Shown one piece after another: positions 14,943-22,188 of a DNA stretch of 23,448 bases. The stretch comes from Candidatus Woesearchaeota archaeon (GTDB lineage Archaea; Nanobdellota; Nanobdellia; Woesearchaeales; CG1-02-33-12). Position numbers and translations under genes: made by a program. Position 1 is the stretch's first letter. Every line of letters starts with the position of its first letter. Under the pieces are notes generated by a model, which was not told where the DNA came from, made no database searches, and was given only the letters and a program-made list of their open reading frames with translations. The stretch is from positions 1 through 23,448 of the forward strand of contig JAFCEA010000010.1 of NCBI GenBank assembly GCA_017609385.1, given 5' to 3'.

Positions 14943-15875
14943 ATGAAAAAGATTATAAATCCCTTTTATGAATATTTTCCTATTAAACAAAACAACCTTG
15001 AATATATTGTTTCTAATGTCTTTAGGCCAGAAATAAGTTTTAAGGAAGAAGATCATTCTTTAATTGCCTCAGTAAAAGAAAGAGCATATACAATCTTTGG
15101 GCTGGATGATATTATAAATTACCCTGGAAAAAAAATCAAAGGCTCAGATTCTTATTTTCAGGGCAGGATAATAGGAGAGAGAGTGCTCTCCCTTATAATG
15201 CAGGAACTAATGATTGATGCAGAGAAAAAAATTAGAAAAAATCCAAATATTGGATTTGACTTCGACATAATTGAAGAAGAGAACAAAAATATTGGAAAAG
15301 AGCTCGTTGTGACATACAATGACAAATACCTCCTGAAACATAAAGGCAGAATAAATTTCACAATACTTGAGAAATCACCGGAAATGAATCCATCTTATTC
15401 ATATCATCAGGAGAAGCATGGATTGCAGGCTACTGAGCTTGATGCCCTGGGCTATTTTCATTGTGGTTATATTAAAAGAAAGAAAGGTATTGATTATTCA
15501 GATAAAAATACTTTAGAAATACTTCTTGTAGGTGAAGCAAAGACCTCAAAAAATTCCCATCATTTTAAAAAATGGGACCATAATATGGATAATTCAAAAA
15601 ATATTGTTGATAAAGTTTTTAACCCGCTTGTCTCATTATATAAAAGCCATGAATTTGTTTATGTGTTTCTTGCTCCTGATAACATCCTCTGGGATAATAA
15701 TTCACACAAGGTAAGAAAAATTCCATCAAAAATCATAAGGCAGCTTGAAGATGTTAATATTGGTACAATTCTTATTCCATTTCCGAACATGCCTAAGGAA
15801 TTTAATTATTACACATGGAAAATAGCCAATATTTTAAGATTAATAAGGAAAACTAAAAAGTTCCATAAAAAATAA
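14943..15875 (+). CDS. Putative PD-(D/E)XK nuclease-fold protein
   Basis: The 310-residue protein matches no family I can name, but it has the core of a restriction-endonuclease-like fold. A helix with GRIIGERVLSLIMQEL (74-89) would supply the first-helix Glu (Glu79). TELDALGYF (164-172) has Asp167 on one strand, and LEILLVGEAKTS (191-202) has Glu198-Ala-Lys200 on the next, the classical D...ExK metal site. The region after it (VYVFLAPDNILW and IGTILIPFP) fits later strands of the fold. The C-terminus is strongly basic (RKTKKFHKK), useful for nucleic-acid binding. No methyltransferase or helicase partner is adjacent, so it looks like an orphan. It could act in repair, in defence, or as a structural relic. 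Confidence 0.7.
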   Translation: MKKIINPFYEYFPIKQNNLEYIVSNVFRPEISFKEEDHSLIASVKERAYTIFGLDDIINYPGKKIKGSDSYFQGRIIGERVLSLIMQELMIDAEKKIRKNPNIGFDFDIIEEENKNIGKELVVTYNDKYLLKHKGRINFTILEKSPEMNPSYSYHQEKHGLQATELDALGYFHCGYIKRKKGIDYSDKNTLEILLVGEAKTSKNSHHFKKWDHNMDNSKNIVDKVFNPLVSLYKSHEFVYVFLAPDNILWDNNSHKVRKIPSKIIRQLEDVNIGTILIPFPNMPKEFNYYTWKIANILRLIRKTKKFHKK

Positions 15876-15903
15876 TTTTGATTTTTGCTATCTGAAAAAC
15901 AAT

Positions 15904-15912
15904 CTTTATAAA
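15904..15912 (+). promoter_or_regulatory. TATA box of the UPF0316-like gene
   Basis: CTTTATAAA lies about 29 nt before ATG 15938, with no Shine-Dalgarno visible; a leaderless start is likely. Confidence 0.5.
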
Positions 15913-15937
15913 CTTATGGGTTTTCCCTTTTCTTAAG

Positions 15938-16468
15938 ATGATATTAAGATTAGCCTACATATTTCTAATGTGTATGGCCATGAGATGCATAAAGACCATC
16001 CAGAGCATAACACAAATAGGGGGGCATAAGACAGTAACAGCTTTCCTTCTTGCAATAGAAACATTGATTTTTCTTCTGGTATTTAAGAATGTTATCACAG
16101 GAGAACTGACTATACTGGTTATAATAGCTGTTACAGTAGGTTATGTTTTTGGCTACTTAATTGGCTCATACATAGAGGATAAGATAGCATTGGGAAAAGT
16201 GATAGTAACTATTAAGATTACAAGAGAAAAGTCAAACAAGCTTGCAGAGGTTTTAAGGGAAAATGGTTTTATCTTTACCCAGTCAAAGAGACTTTACAGC
16301 CATAAGGGCAAGCTCAGGAAAATACACCAGGGAATAATATACAGAAGAGAATTGCCTAAACTAAAGGCAATAACAAAAGGCTTTAAAATAGTTGCAAGCG
16401 TGGAGAACCTAAAGGACACTTTTGGCAAGAAAATAATAAGCTCAAAAGATTATTTAAATAAAACATAA
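15938..16468 (+). CDS. UPF0316-like membrane protein (DUF5698/DUF2179 type)
   Basis: The 176-residue protein has three N-terminal membrane spans at about 1-17, 33-50 and 58-77 and a C-terminal soluble domain. Family-like features are the GGHK at 28-31 between spans, the LAIETLIFLLVF second span, and GYLIGSYIEDKIALGK (72-87) leading into a mixed alpha/beta domain of about 90 residues with a basic middle (KRLYSHKGKLRKIHQG). The order fits UPF0316 proteins, whose biochemical role is not established. It stands alone between the nuclease-like gene and the tRNA gene on the other strand. Confidence 0.82.
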   Translation: MILRLAYIFLMCMAMRCIKTIQSITQIGGHKTVTAFLLAIETLIFLLVFKNVITGELTILVIIAVTVGYVFGYLIGSYIEDKIALGKVIVTIKITREKSNKLAEVLRENGFIFTQSKRLYSHKGKLRKIHQGIIYRRELPKLKAITKGFKIVASVENLKDTFGKKIISSKDYLNKT

Positions 16469-16480
16469 ATCTTTATAAAA

Positions 16481-16552
16481 TGCGCAGGCCGGGATTCGAA
16501 CCCGGATATACGGCTTGGAAGGCCGCAGTCATAGCCATTAGACCACCAGCGC
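16481..16552 (-). tRNA. tRNA-Gly(UCC)
   Basis: On the complement the 72-nt gene folds fully: 5' acceptor strand GCGCTGG, D arm GTC/GAC, anticodon stem GCGGC/GCCGT with loop CTTCCAA (anticodon TCC at 16517-16519), 4-nt variable loop, T arm CCGGG-TTCGAAT-CCCGG, 3' acceptor strand CCTGCGC and discriminator A. CCA is not encoded. Positions 5 and 68 are both T, so the acceptor stem has one U-U mismatch with six good pairs around it. No intron is present. Confidence 0.95.
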
Positions 16553-16575
16553 GCAAAACAGAGAATAACAAGTTG

Positions 16576-16586
16576 ATATAAAAAGT
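16576..16586 (-). promoter_or_regulatory. TATA-like promoter of tRNA-Gly
   Basis: The complement reads CTTTTTATATC, about 24-34 nt before the tRNA 5' end, the usual archaeal spacing. Confidence 0.45.
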
Positions 16587-16608
16587 TTACTAAAAGACAT
16601 TAATAATA

Positions 16609-16660
16609 CAAAAGAAAAAAAATTTAAAAAAACAAATTGTTTAAAGAATTACATTAATTC
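16609..16660 (-). terminator. Hairpin and T-rich terminator of the cold-shock gene
   Basis: In the minus direction a perfect 6-bp stem, GAATTA-ATG-TAATTC (16646-16660), follows the stop codon at once. T-runs come next (seven T, then eight T, within 16609-16635). Archaeal termination depends mainly on the T-runs; the hairpin may protect the mRNA end. Confidence 0.5.
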
Positions 16661-16661
16661 C

Positions 16662-16955
16662 TTATGCAGCTTTTTCTTCTTCAGGCCCAAAATCCTCACT
16701 GTCTGCATTTTCCTGACTTGGTTCTTCTTCAGCATGTTCTTCCTTTTTTGGAGCTGCACTTCCACCCTTTAAAGCAACTTTTTGGGCTTGCTTTCCTCTG
16801 TCTGTTTCAACAGCCTCAAAGGTTACTGCATCATTCTCATGCAGAAATGTCCCTTCTTCCAGTGCTGTATGATGAACAAAGTAGTCCTGTCCATCTTCTC
16901 CTTCTACGAAGCCATATCCTTTCTTTCTGTTAAACCACTTTACTTTTCCTTCCAT
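16662..16955 (-). CDS. Cold-shock domain protein with acidic tail
   Basis: From ATG 16955 the protein has 97 residues. The first 64 form a complete cold-shock domain: MEGKVKWFNRKKGYGFVEGE with RNP1 at 12-18 (KGYGFVE), RNP2 as YFVHH (25-29), and QAQKVAL closing the barrel. The last third (about 65-97) is a disordered, Glu-rich tail (EEHAEEEPSQENADSED). It should bind single-stranded RNA or DNA as a chaperone. A longer reading from 17012 is rejected because AGAGGAA lies about 9 nt before 16955. The acidic tail is unusual for the usual 65-70-residue bacterial Csp and may modulate nucleic-acid binding. Cold-shock domains are patchy in archaea, so transfer from bacteria is plausible. Confidence 0.93.
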   Translation of the reverse strand: MEGKVKWFNRKKGYGFVEGEDGQDYFVHHTALEEGTFLHENDAVTFEAVETDRGKQAQKVALKGGSAAPKKEEHAEEEPSQENADSEDFGPEEEKAA

Positions 16956-17026
16956 TTTTTTAATTCCTCTACTAAATTTTGTTCTGCCCAATGAGTTGAG
17001 CAGTAAATTCATGGGATTATACTGCC

Positions 17027-17037
17027 CTTTTTAAACT
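17027..17037 (-). promoter_or_regulatory. TATA-like promoter of the cold-shock gene
   Basis: The complement reads AGTTTAAAAAG, about 75 nt before ATG 16955. It implies a leader of roughly 50 nt, longer than most here, carrying the Shine-Dalgarno. A structured leader could allow temperature control, which is speculation. Confidence 0.35.
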
Positions 17038-17055
17038 TTGCGGTAAAAAAGCCAT

Positions 17056-17078
17056 AAAACCAATAGGTTTTTATAAAT
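17056..17078 (+). promoter_or_regulatory. Inverted repeat overlapping the TATA box of the glycosidase-like gene
   Basis: AAAACC-AATA-GGTTTT (17056-17071) is a perfect 6-bp inverted repeat. Its right arm runs into the TATA box TTTATAAAT (17070-17078), centred about 24 nt before ATG 17098. A regulator bound there would mask the TATA box. Confidence 0.4.
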
Positions 17079-17097
17079 ATTAAATAATATAATTAAT

Positions 17098-18243
17098 ATG
17101 TCTATTATTAATAAGGTCTATGAGATAGCAGTACGGGACTTAAGAAGAAACTACTATCCTCTTGGTATTATCACAGGCAACATGCGCCGCACATACTGGT
17201 CCTGGGATTCTTTTTTTGCATCATTTGGCGCAAACAGATTAAAGGATTTTGAAATAGTAAAAAAGAATTTATTACTTTATTTAAAATACCAGCGCAAAGA
17301 CGGGCTTTTGCCCAAGAGAATATCAAGCCCATTATATTACCTAAACATGATGGGACTAAAGTTAAGGTGGAATCTTCTGTTTCCTGTCTATCATGGGAGT
17401 TATTTTATCTCCCCTTCTGTAACCCAAAACATTATCTTCATAATAGCATGCCATGATTATATTATGCAAAGCAAGGACAAAAAATTTTTAGAAGATAACT
17501 ATAAACAAATCCTAAAGGCAGTAGTATGGATATCAAACCAAGACAAGGATAATAATCTATTAATAGACGAGGGATTTGGTGCTAACTGGGCAGAGTCTGC
17601 CCTTAAACAAGGAGAAGTACTGTTTACCAATGTGTGTTATTTCAAGGCATTAAATGACTTTAGCAAACTGGCAGCACTGCTCAAAAAAAATGATGATGCC
17701 AGAGGATATTCAAAAATGGCAGAAACTGTTAAGAAAGGCATTAATAAGGACTTTTGGAGCGGAAGGTATTATATAGACTGGATTTCCCGCAAAAAACAAG
17801 ATTATTTTTCATCAACAGGCAATGTTCTGGCAATTGTTTGGGATGTTGCAGACAGAAAAAAAGGAATGAAAATACAACAGTTCATAATGAAAAACAAACT
17901 AGATAAGGTTCCTATGATAACAAATTATCCTTCCTACCCTTGGTATAAGTCATCTATTCTTAATATTCTTGGAGGACTCCTGAAATATCATAATGGTTAT
18001 TCATGGCCATGGATTGGCTGCTTTGACGCTATTGCAAAGCATAAATTAGGCATGAAAAAAGAATCTATTAAGGTTCTTAAAAGGATAGCTAGGCTGATCT
18101 GCAAACACAACACAACATCTGAAATCTACAACAGCAAGGGAAAAAGGATTAAAACATGGATTTATCAGAGCGAGAACAGATTTAGCTGGACAGCAGGGTT
18201 GTTTATCTTGGCTGTCAATGAGATTATCAAGCCAAAAAAATAA
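17098..18243 (+). CDS. Six-hairpin (alpha/alpha)6 glycosidase-like protein
   Basis: The 381-residue, helix-rich protein has spaced aromatic and acidic motifs like those of (alpha/alpha)6-barrel glycosidases (GH15/GH37/GH63/GH133-type): YWSWDSFFASFGANRL (33-48) with Asp37, YQRKDGLLPKR (64-74), DEGFGANWAES (157-167) with Glu166, TGNVLAIVWDVAD (240-252), NGYSWPWIGCFDA (299-311) and SENRFSWTAGLFI (358-370). WDSFF recalls trehalases and glycogen-debranching glucosidases. Asp157/Glu166 and the acid near 359 are candidates for catalysis, but I cannot assign the family or the substrate. No signal peptide is seen, so it would act in the cytoplasm. It has its own promoter and no sugar-metabolism neighbours. 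Confidence 0.8.
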   Translation: MSIINKVYEIAVRDLRRNYYPLGIITGNMRRTYWSWDSFFASFGANRLKDFEIVKKNLLLYLKYQRKDGLLPKRISSPLYYLNMMGLKLRWNLLFPVYHGSYFISPSVTQNIIFIIACHDYIMQSKDKKFLEDNYKQILKAVVWISNQDKDNNLLIDEGFGANWAESALKQGEVLFTNVCYFKALNDFSKLAALLKKNDDARGYSKMAETVKKGINKDFWSGRYYIDWISRKKQDYFSSTGNVLAIVWDVADRKKGMKIQQFIMKNKLDKVPMITNYPSYPWYKSSILNILGGLLKYHNGYSWPWIGCFDAIAKHKLGMKKESIKVLKRIARLICKHNTTSEIYNSKGKRIKTWIYQSENRFSWTAGLFILAVNEIIKPKK

Positions 18244-18276
18244 TTTTTTATTTCTTTAGAATCAAAACATTTATAT

Positions 18277-18336
18277 ATAAGTATAATTATAAGTATAATA
18301 ATACTAATTAAAATAAGTAAAAAAATAAGTATAAAT
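18277..18336 (+). repeat. Five-unit 12-bp tandem repeat upstream of the AbrB-like gene
   Basis: Units start at 18277, 18289, 18301, 18313 and 18325. Three contain ATAAGTATAA exactly (first, second, fifth), the fourth reads ATAAGTAAAA, and the third has decayed (ATACTAATTA). The period of 12 is exact, although the third unit no longer matches the core. The array begins at the TATA-like ATTTATATA (18270-18278) and ends four bases before the ATG at 18340. It may be an operator array for the DNA-binding protein it precedes. Confidence 0.7.
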
Positions 18337-18339
18337 AAA

Positions 18340-18510
18340 ATGCACGAGATAAGAAGAAAGCTTTACAAGCGCGGCTCTAGCTATGAGACAACCATACCAA
18401 TGCCATTGCTCTTTGCACTTGATAAAAATAAAAAACATGATGTTGTTTTCCAGTTTGATTCTAAAAAAAATATCTGGCTTATAAAATTTGAAGAAACAAA
18501 GAAGAGGTAA
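18340..18510 (+). CDS. AbrB/SpoVT-like DNA-binding protein, 56 aa
   Basis: The short protein begins MHEIRRKLYKRGSSYETTIP and ends IWLIKFEETKKR. The basic N-terminal strand with GSSYETTIPMPLLF and the later VVFQFDSKKNIWLIKF hairpin fit the swapped-hairpin AbrB fold, in which R/K-x-G-x-S-x-x-x-x-I-P is the DNA-facing strand. There is no partner domain, so it would act as a dimer. The ATG is the first in frame after the 12-bp repeat array. The stop (TAA, 18508-18510) is one base before the ATG of the four-Cys protein, so they share an mRNA. Autoregulation through the repeat array is inferred. The short length makes the family call moderate. Confidence 0.72.
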   Translation: MHEIRRKLYKRGSSYETTIPMPLLFALDKNKKHDVVFQFDSKKNIWLIKFEETKKR

Positions 18511-18511
18511 A

Positions 18512-18820
18512 ATGAAGAAGAAATTAAAGGAGATAGTTGATAATTTAGAGCATGAGGATTTAATAAAACTCCAGAAAGACCTTGAGGAAGAAGGAGGAAT
18601 GCATGTAAGAAAACTTGTTAATGAAAAGATACAACAGCTTGAAGACAATGAAAGAACTGTGTGTGTTGTATGTGGAAATCCCATAAATCCATACTACACA
18701 GAGAATTACACTTTGATATTTGGTCCGAGAGATTTCAGGAAAAAAGCATCTTTTTGTGCTCTGGACTGCCTGGAATATTTCTTAAAAAATTTAAAGCAGA
18801 CAAAAACAATAAAAGAATAA
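18512..18820 (+). CDS. Small four-cysteine (probable zinc-binding) protein
   Basis: From ATG 18512 there are 102 residues. The first 47 form a charged helix pair (LKEIVDNLEHEDLIKLQKDL and HVRKLVNEKIQQLED). Then Cys51-x2-Cys54 in CVVCGNPINP and Cys82-x3-Cys86 in FCALDCLEYF make a treble-clef-like four-Cys zinc site with the knuckles 27 residues apart. GAGG (18504-18507) lies just before the start, inside the end of the AbrB-like gene. I do not recognise a named family. The setting upstream of a KH ribosome-assembly protein suggests an RNA- or protein-binding role, which is inference. Confidence 0.8.
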   Translation: MKKKLKEIVDNLEHEDLIKLQKDLEEEGGMHVRKLVNEKIQQLEDNERTVCVVCGNPINPYYTENYTLIFGPRDFRKKASFCALDCLEYFLKNLKQTKTIKE

Positions 18821-18827
18821 CTCAGGC

Positions 18828-18845
18828 ATATAAAAATTTAAAAAC
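18828..18845 (+). promoter_or_regulatory. TATA-like promoter of the KH/topoisomerase VI operon
   Basis: CATATAAAAATTTAAAAA lies 23-40 nt before ATG 18868. It suggests that the KH-top6B-top6A genes can be transcribed apart from the two small genes upstream. Confidence 0.45.
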
Positions 18846-18867
18846 AAACCCAAATTCACTTTTTAAC

Positions 18868-19410
18868 ATGGCAGAATATTTGTATGACACAAAAATCCCA
18901 AAAGAAAGAATTGCTGTGCTTATAGGCAAGGAAGGCATTACTAAAAAACATATAGAATCAGCCACTAATATAAAGCTAAAGATAGATTCAAAAGAGGGAG
19001 ATGTTTTTTTAGAGGGGGAGAATGCATTAGGACTTTACAGTGCAAGAGAGGTTGTAAAAGCAATTGGGCGCGGTTTTAATCCAGATACAGCACTGCTTTT
19101 ATTAAAACCAGATTATATGTTTGAAATGATTAACATGTTGGATTATGTTAAATCAAAAAACCACATGATAAGATTGAAGGGAAGGGTCATTGGAGCAGAA
19201 GGCCGCTCAAGAAAAACAATAGAAGAGCTTACAGAAACATATATCTCAGTCTATGGCAAGACAATAGGAATAATTGGCTTTTCAGAGAATGTTGCTATAG
19301 CAAAAAAGGCTGTTGAGTCGTTGTTAAGCGGAAGCCCGCATTCCAGTGTCTACAAATGGCTGGAAAAAAGAAGGAGCTATATGAAGAGAAAGGATTTTGA
19401 GATAAAATGA
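18868..19410 (+). CDS. Two-KH-domain protein, archaeal Dim2/Pno1-like
   Basis: From ATG 18868 the protein has 180 residues. KH1 contains RIAVLIGKEGITKKHIE (14-30) with GKEG at 20-23. KH2 contains RLKGRVIGAEGRSRKTIEEL (102-121) with GAEG at 109-112. It ends with a basic helix (SVYKWLEKRRSYMKR) that fits Dim2/Pno1, a factor that binds the 3' end of small-subunit rRNA during ribosome assembly. An open frame extends upstream to 18661 but it runs through the four-Cys gene in another frame, and the TATA box at 18828-18845 supports the short form. Its TGA overlaps the top6B ATG (ATGA at 19407-19410). The dim2-top6B-top6A order is, to my knowledge, seen in other archaea. Confidence 0.93.
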   Translation: MAEYLYDTKIPKERIAVLIGKEGITKKHIESATNIKLKIDSKEGDVFLEGENALGLYSAREVVKAIGRGFNPDTALLLLKPDYMFEMINMLDYVKSKNHMIRLKGRVIGAEGRSRKTIEELTETYISVYGKTIGIIGFSENVAIAKKAVESLLSGSPHSSVYKWLEKRRSYMKRKDFEIK

Positions 19411-21113
19411 TAAAGCAAACAGAGCTTAATGAGTTAACAGAAAAAAATCCCGAGTTTGTTGAAACACCAAAAAAAACTAAGGCTCATGAGATGGCAAAAA
19501 AGCAGAGAGAGATATCTGTTGCCGAGTTTTTTAGCAGAAACAGGCATCTTCTTGGCTTTGACAACAAGAGAAAGGCATTATTAACAACAATAAAGGAAGC
19601 TGTTGACAACTCGCTTGACGCTTGTGAAGAAGCAAGGATTTTGCCTGATATAAATATACAGGCAATAGACATGGGAAATGACCGCTTCAGGATTATTGTT
19701 GAGGACAATGGCCCAGGTATTGTAAAAAAGCAGATTCCAAAAATATTTGCAAAATTATTGTATGGAAGCAAGTTCTTTAAGCTAAGCCAGAGCAGGGGCC
19801 AGCAGGGAATTGGTATATCTGCCTCTGTGATGTACGGCCAGCTGACAACAGGGCGTTCAGCAAAAATAACATCAAAAATATCTCCAAATGAGCCAGCACA
19901 TTATTATGAGCTGCATATAGACACGCACAAAAACAAGCCAAGGATAATAAAGGAGGATATTATTGAATGGGACAAAGATCACGGAACAAAGGTTGAGATT
20001 GATATAGAAGCATCTTATTTAAAAGGGGGGCAAAGCATTGACAAATACATAAAACAGACAGCAATAATAAATCCCCATGCTACATTAATTTATACAAATC
20101 CAAAAGCAGAGCAGGTTATATTTACAAGGGTAACTAATCAACTGCCAAAAGAGCCAAAGGAAATAAAGCCGCATCCATATGGTGTTGAGCTTGGCAGGAT
20201 GATTAAAATGCTCAAGCTAACTGAATCAAGAACACTGCAAAGCTTTCTTACAAAGGAGTTCTCAAGGGTTGGCTCTGGAACTGCAAAGCAGATCTGCGAG
20301 AATGCTGCACTACTGCCAAATACAAAGCCAGGCAGGCTCTCAATGGAAATGGCAGAGAAGCTTGTTGAGGGAATAAGAAAAACAAAAATAATATCTCCTC
20401 CAACAGACTGCATTTCTCCAATTACTCCTAACTTGATTGAAAAAGGGCTTAGAAAAGAGATAAATGCAGAGTTTTACTGCTCTGTTACAAGACAGCCAGA
20501 TGTTTACAGAGGGAATCCATTTGTGATTGAGGTTGGAATTGCATATGGCGGCAATCAGCCAGCTGATAAAACAGCAACATTGATTAGATTTGCAAACAGG
20601 GTTCCTTTGCTTTACCAGCAGGGGGCCTGTGCAATATTTAAGTCAGTTATATCAACAGCATGGAGAAACTATGGCTTGCAGCAGAGCAACGGCGCTTTGC
20701 CTATTGGGCCATTGACTATACTTGTTCATATTGCTTCTGTGTGGGTTCCATTTACATCTGAGAGCAAAGAGGCAATAGCGCAATATCCTGAAATCATCAA
20801 GGAAATGAAGCTTGCTTTGCAGGAAGCTGGAAGAAAACTTGGCTCATATGTCAAAAAGAAAAAAAGGGTTGGCTTTGAGCTTAAGAAAAGAAGTTATATT
20901 GAAAAATATATCTCTCATGTGGGAGAGGCATTAAAGGAGCTAGTTGGCTTAAAAGATGATGAAGAAAAGAAAATTGAGTTACTGCTAAAGGAAATCTTAG
21001 AGAAGCACAGGGGTAAGATTGAGTCAATGGAATTTGACAAAAGCAAAAATCAGGATTTTGATGAAGAGCTTGCATTAAAGCAGGAAAATACAGAGGGAGA
21101 TAATAATGAATGA
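19407..21113 (+). CDS. top6B: DNA topoisomerase VI subunit B
   Basis: The 568-residue subunit has a GHKL ATPase domain: N-box EAVDNSLDACEE (64-75), G1 box VEDNGPGI (98-105), and the G2 lid SRGQQGIGIS (129-138). A helix-two-turn-helix and transducer region follow, including PTDCISPI and QPADKTATLIRFANRVPLL, whose Lys would be the transducer lysine that contacts the nucleotide. It opens and closes the DNA gate in an ATP-dependent way with subunit A. The length is near the usual 500-620 residues and the acidic tail is short. The start overlaps the KH stop by four bases and the end overlaps the top6A start by eight, so translation of the three is probably coupled. Confidence 0.97.
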   Translation: MIKQTELNELTEKNPEFVETPKKTKAHEMAKKQREISVAEFFSRNRHLLGFDNKRKALLTTIKEAVDNSLDACEEARILPDINIQAIDMGNDRFRIIVEDNGPGIVKKQIPKIFAKLLYGSKFFKLSQSRGQQGIGISASVMYGQLTTGRSAKITSKISPNEPAHYYELHIDTHKNKPRIIKEDIIEWDKDHGTKVEIDIEASYLKGGQSIDKYIKQTAIINPHATLIYTNPKAEQVIFTRVTNQLPKEPKEIKPHPYGVELGRMIKMLKLTESRTLQSFLTKEFSRVGSGTAKQICENAALLPNTKPGRLSMEMAEKLVEGIRKTKIISPPTDCISPITPNLIEKGLRKEINAEFYCSVTRQPDVYRGNPFVIEVGIAYGGNQPADKTATLIRFANRVPLLYQQGACAIFKSVISTAWRNYGLQQSNGALPIGPLTILVHIASVWVPFTSESKEAIAQYPEIIKEMKLALQEAGRKLGSYVKKKKRVGFELKKRSYIEKYISHVGEALKELVGLKDDEEKKIELLLKEILEKHRGKIESMEFDKSKNQDFDEELALKQENTEGDNNE

Positions 21114-22188
21114 GGTTTCTTCAAAAATCAAAGAAATTGCATCTGGAATTTATAAAAAAATCTTAAGCAAAAAGCAGCCAGATCTGATTATTCCCTTGCG
21201 CTCATTAAGCAATGTTAATTATGATCCCAAAGATGGATATTTTAAGCTTTTGGGCAAGATAAAAACCAGGACATTAACAGCGTCAACAATAAAAACATTT
21301 GCGCAAACCCTCAGGATGATGATTTTGTCAAAAAAACTTGTTGATAGTGATGATATTGCAACAAAGAGAGAGGTATATTATGTTAGTAAGAACTGGGGTG
21401 ATGCCCGCTTTAAGGAGCAGCCAGAATCAGATACTGTTATGGATGATATTGAAGCAATGATGATGGTAAACAGGGAAGCTCTTGGCTTTATCCCTGAGGA
21501 AAAAGGCGGAGCTGTTTCTGGAAAGCTTATTGTTATTGATGAGGACCCAGATACAAAAAAAGAAATTAAGATTGACTGCACAAAAATGGGCTCTGGAGCA
21601 TATGCCATACCAAATTCTGTAGAGCACTTGAAGTTTGAGACAAATGCTGATTTTGTACTTGCAATTGAAACAGCAGGTATGCATCAAAGATTAGTAAAGC
21701 ACAAATACTGGAAAAAGGCAAACTGCATACTTATTAGCATGGGTGGTGTTCCAACAAGGGCATGCAGGCGCTTTATAAGAAGATTAAGTGATGAAAAGAA
21801 ATTGCCTGTTTATGTGTTTACTGACTGTGATTTCTATGGGTTTATGAACATCTACAGAACATTAAAAGTTGGAAGCGGAAATGCAGCCCATATCAATAAG
21901 TATTTTTGTGTTCCTAATGCAAAATTCCTGGGCCTTACACCGCAGGATATAATTGATTATAAATTGCCAACACATCCTTTGAAAGAAGTGGATGTTAAAC
22001 GAGGCAAGGATGCAATAAAGAATGATCCATTTGTGCATCATTACAAAGAATGGCAAAAGGCCATAAAGCAGTTAAATGACATGAAAGTCAGGGCAGAGCA
22101 GCAAGCTTTAGCTGTTGGTGGCCTTAATTTTGTCATGGAAAAATACCTTCCAGACAAGCTAAAAAACCCCAAGACATGGCTGCCTTAA
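21106..22188 (+). CDS. top6A: DNA topoisomerase VI subunit A (Spo11-like)
   Basis: The 360-residue subunit has a winged-helix domain with TKREVYYVSKNW (86-97), where Tyr92 is the likely DNA-cleaving tyrosine. A toprim domain follows, with Glu188 in AIETAGM and the acidic pair Asp240/Asp242 in FTDCDFYGF. It makes the double-strand break through which another duplex passes. The toprim loop usually reads DGDPYG; here it is DCDFYG, which keeps the acids but changes the Gly and the Pro. Its start overlaps the top6B stop by eight bases. The C-terminus, PDKLKNPKTWLP, is typical, so the gene looks complete. Confidence 0.97.
   Translation: MNEVSSKIKEIASGIYKKILSKKQPDLIIPLRSLSNVNYDPKDGYFKLLGKIKTRTLTASTIKTFAQTLRMMILSKKLVDSDDIATKREVYYVSKNWGDARFKEQPESDTVMDDIEAMMMVNREALGFIPEEKGGAVSGKLIVIDEDPDTKKEIKIDCTKMGSGAYAIPNSVEHLKFETNADFVLAIETAGMHQRLVKHKYWKKANCILISMGGVPTRACRRFIRRLSDEKKLPVYVFTDCDFYGFMNIYRTLKVGSGNAAHINKYFCVPNAKFLGLTPQDIIDYKLPTHPLKEVDVKRGKDAIKNDPFVHHYKEWQKAIKQLNDMKVRAEQQALAVGGLNFVMEKYLPDKLKNPKTWLP

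Noticed and set aside
18661..18867. Upstream extension of the KH gene overlapping the four-Cys gene
   Set aside because: The frame is open by chance through another gene; a TATA box before ATG 18868 and the KH1 start support the short protein.
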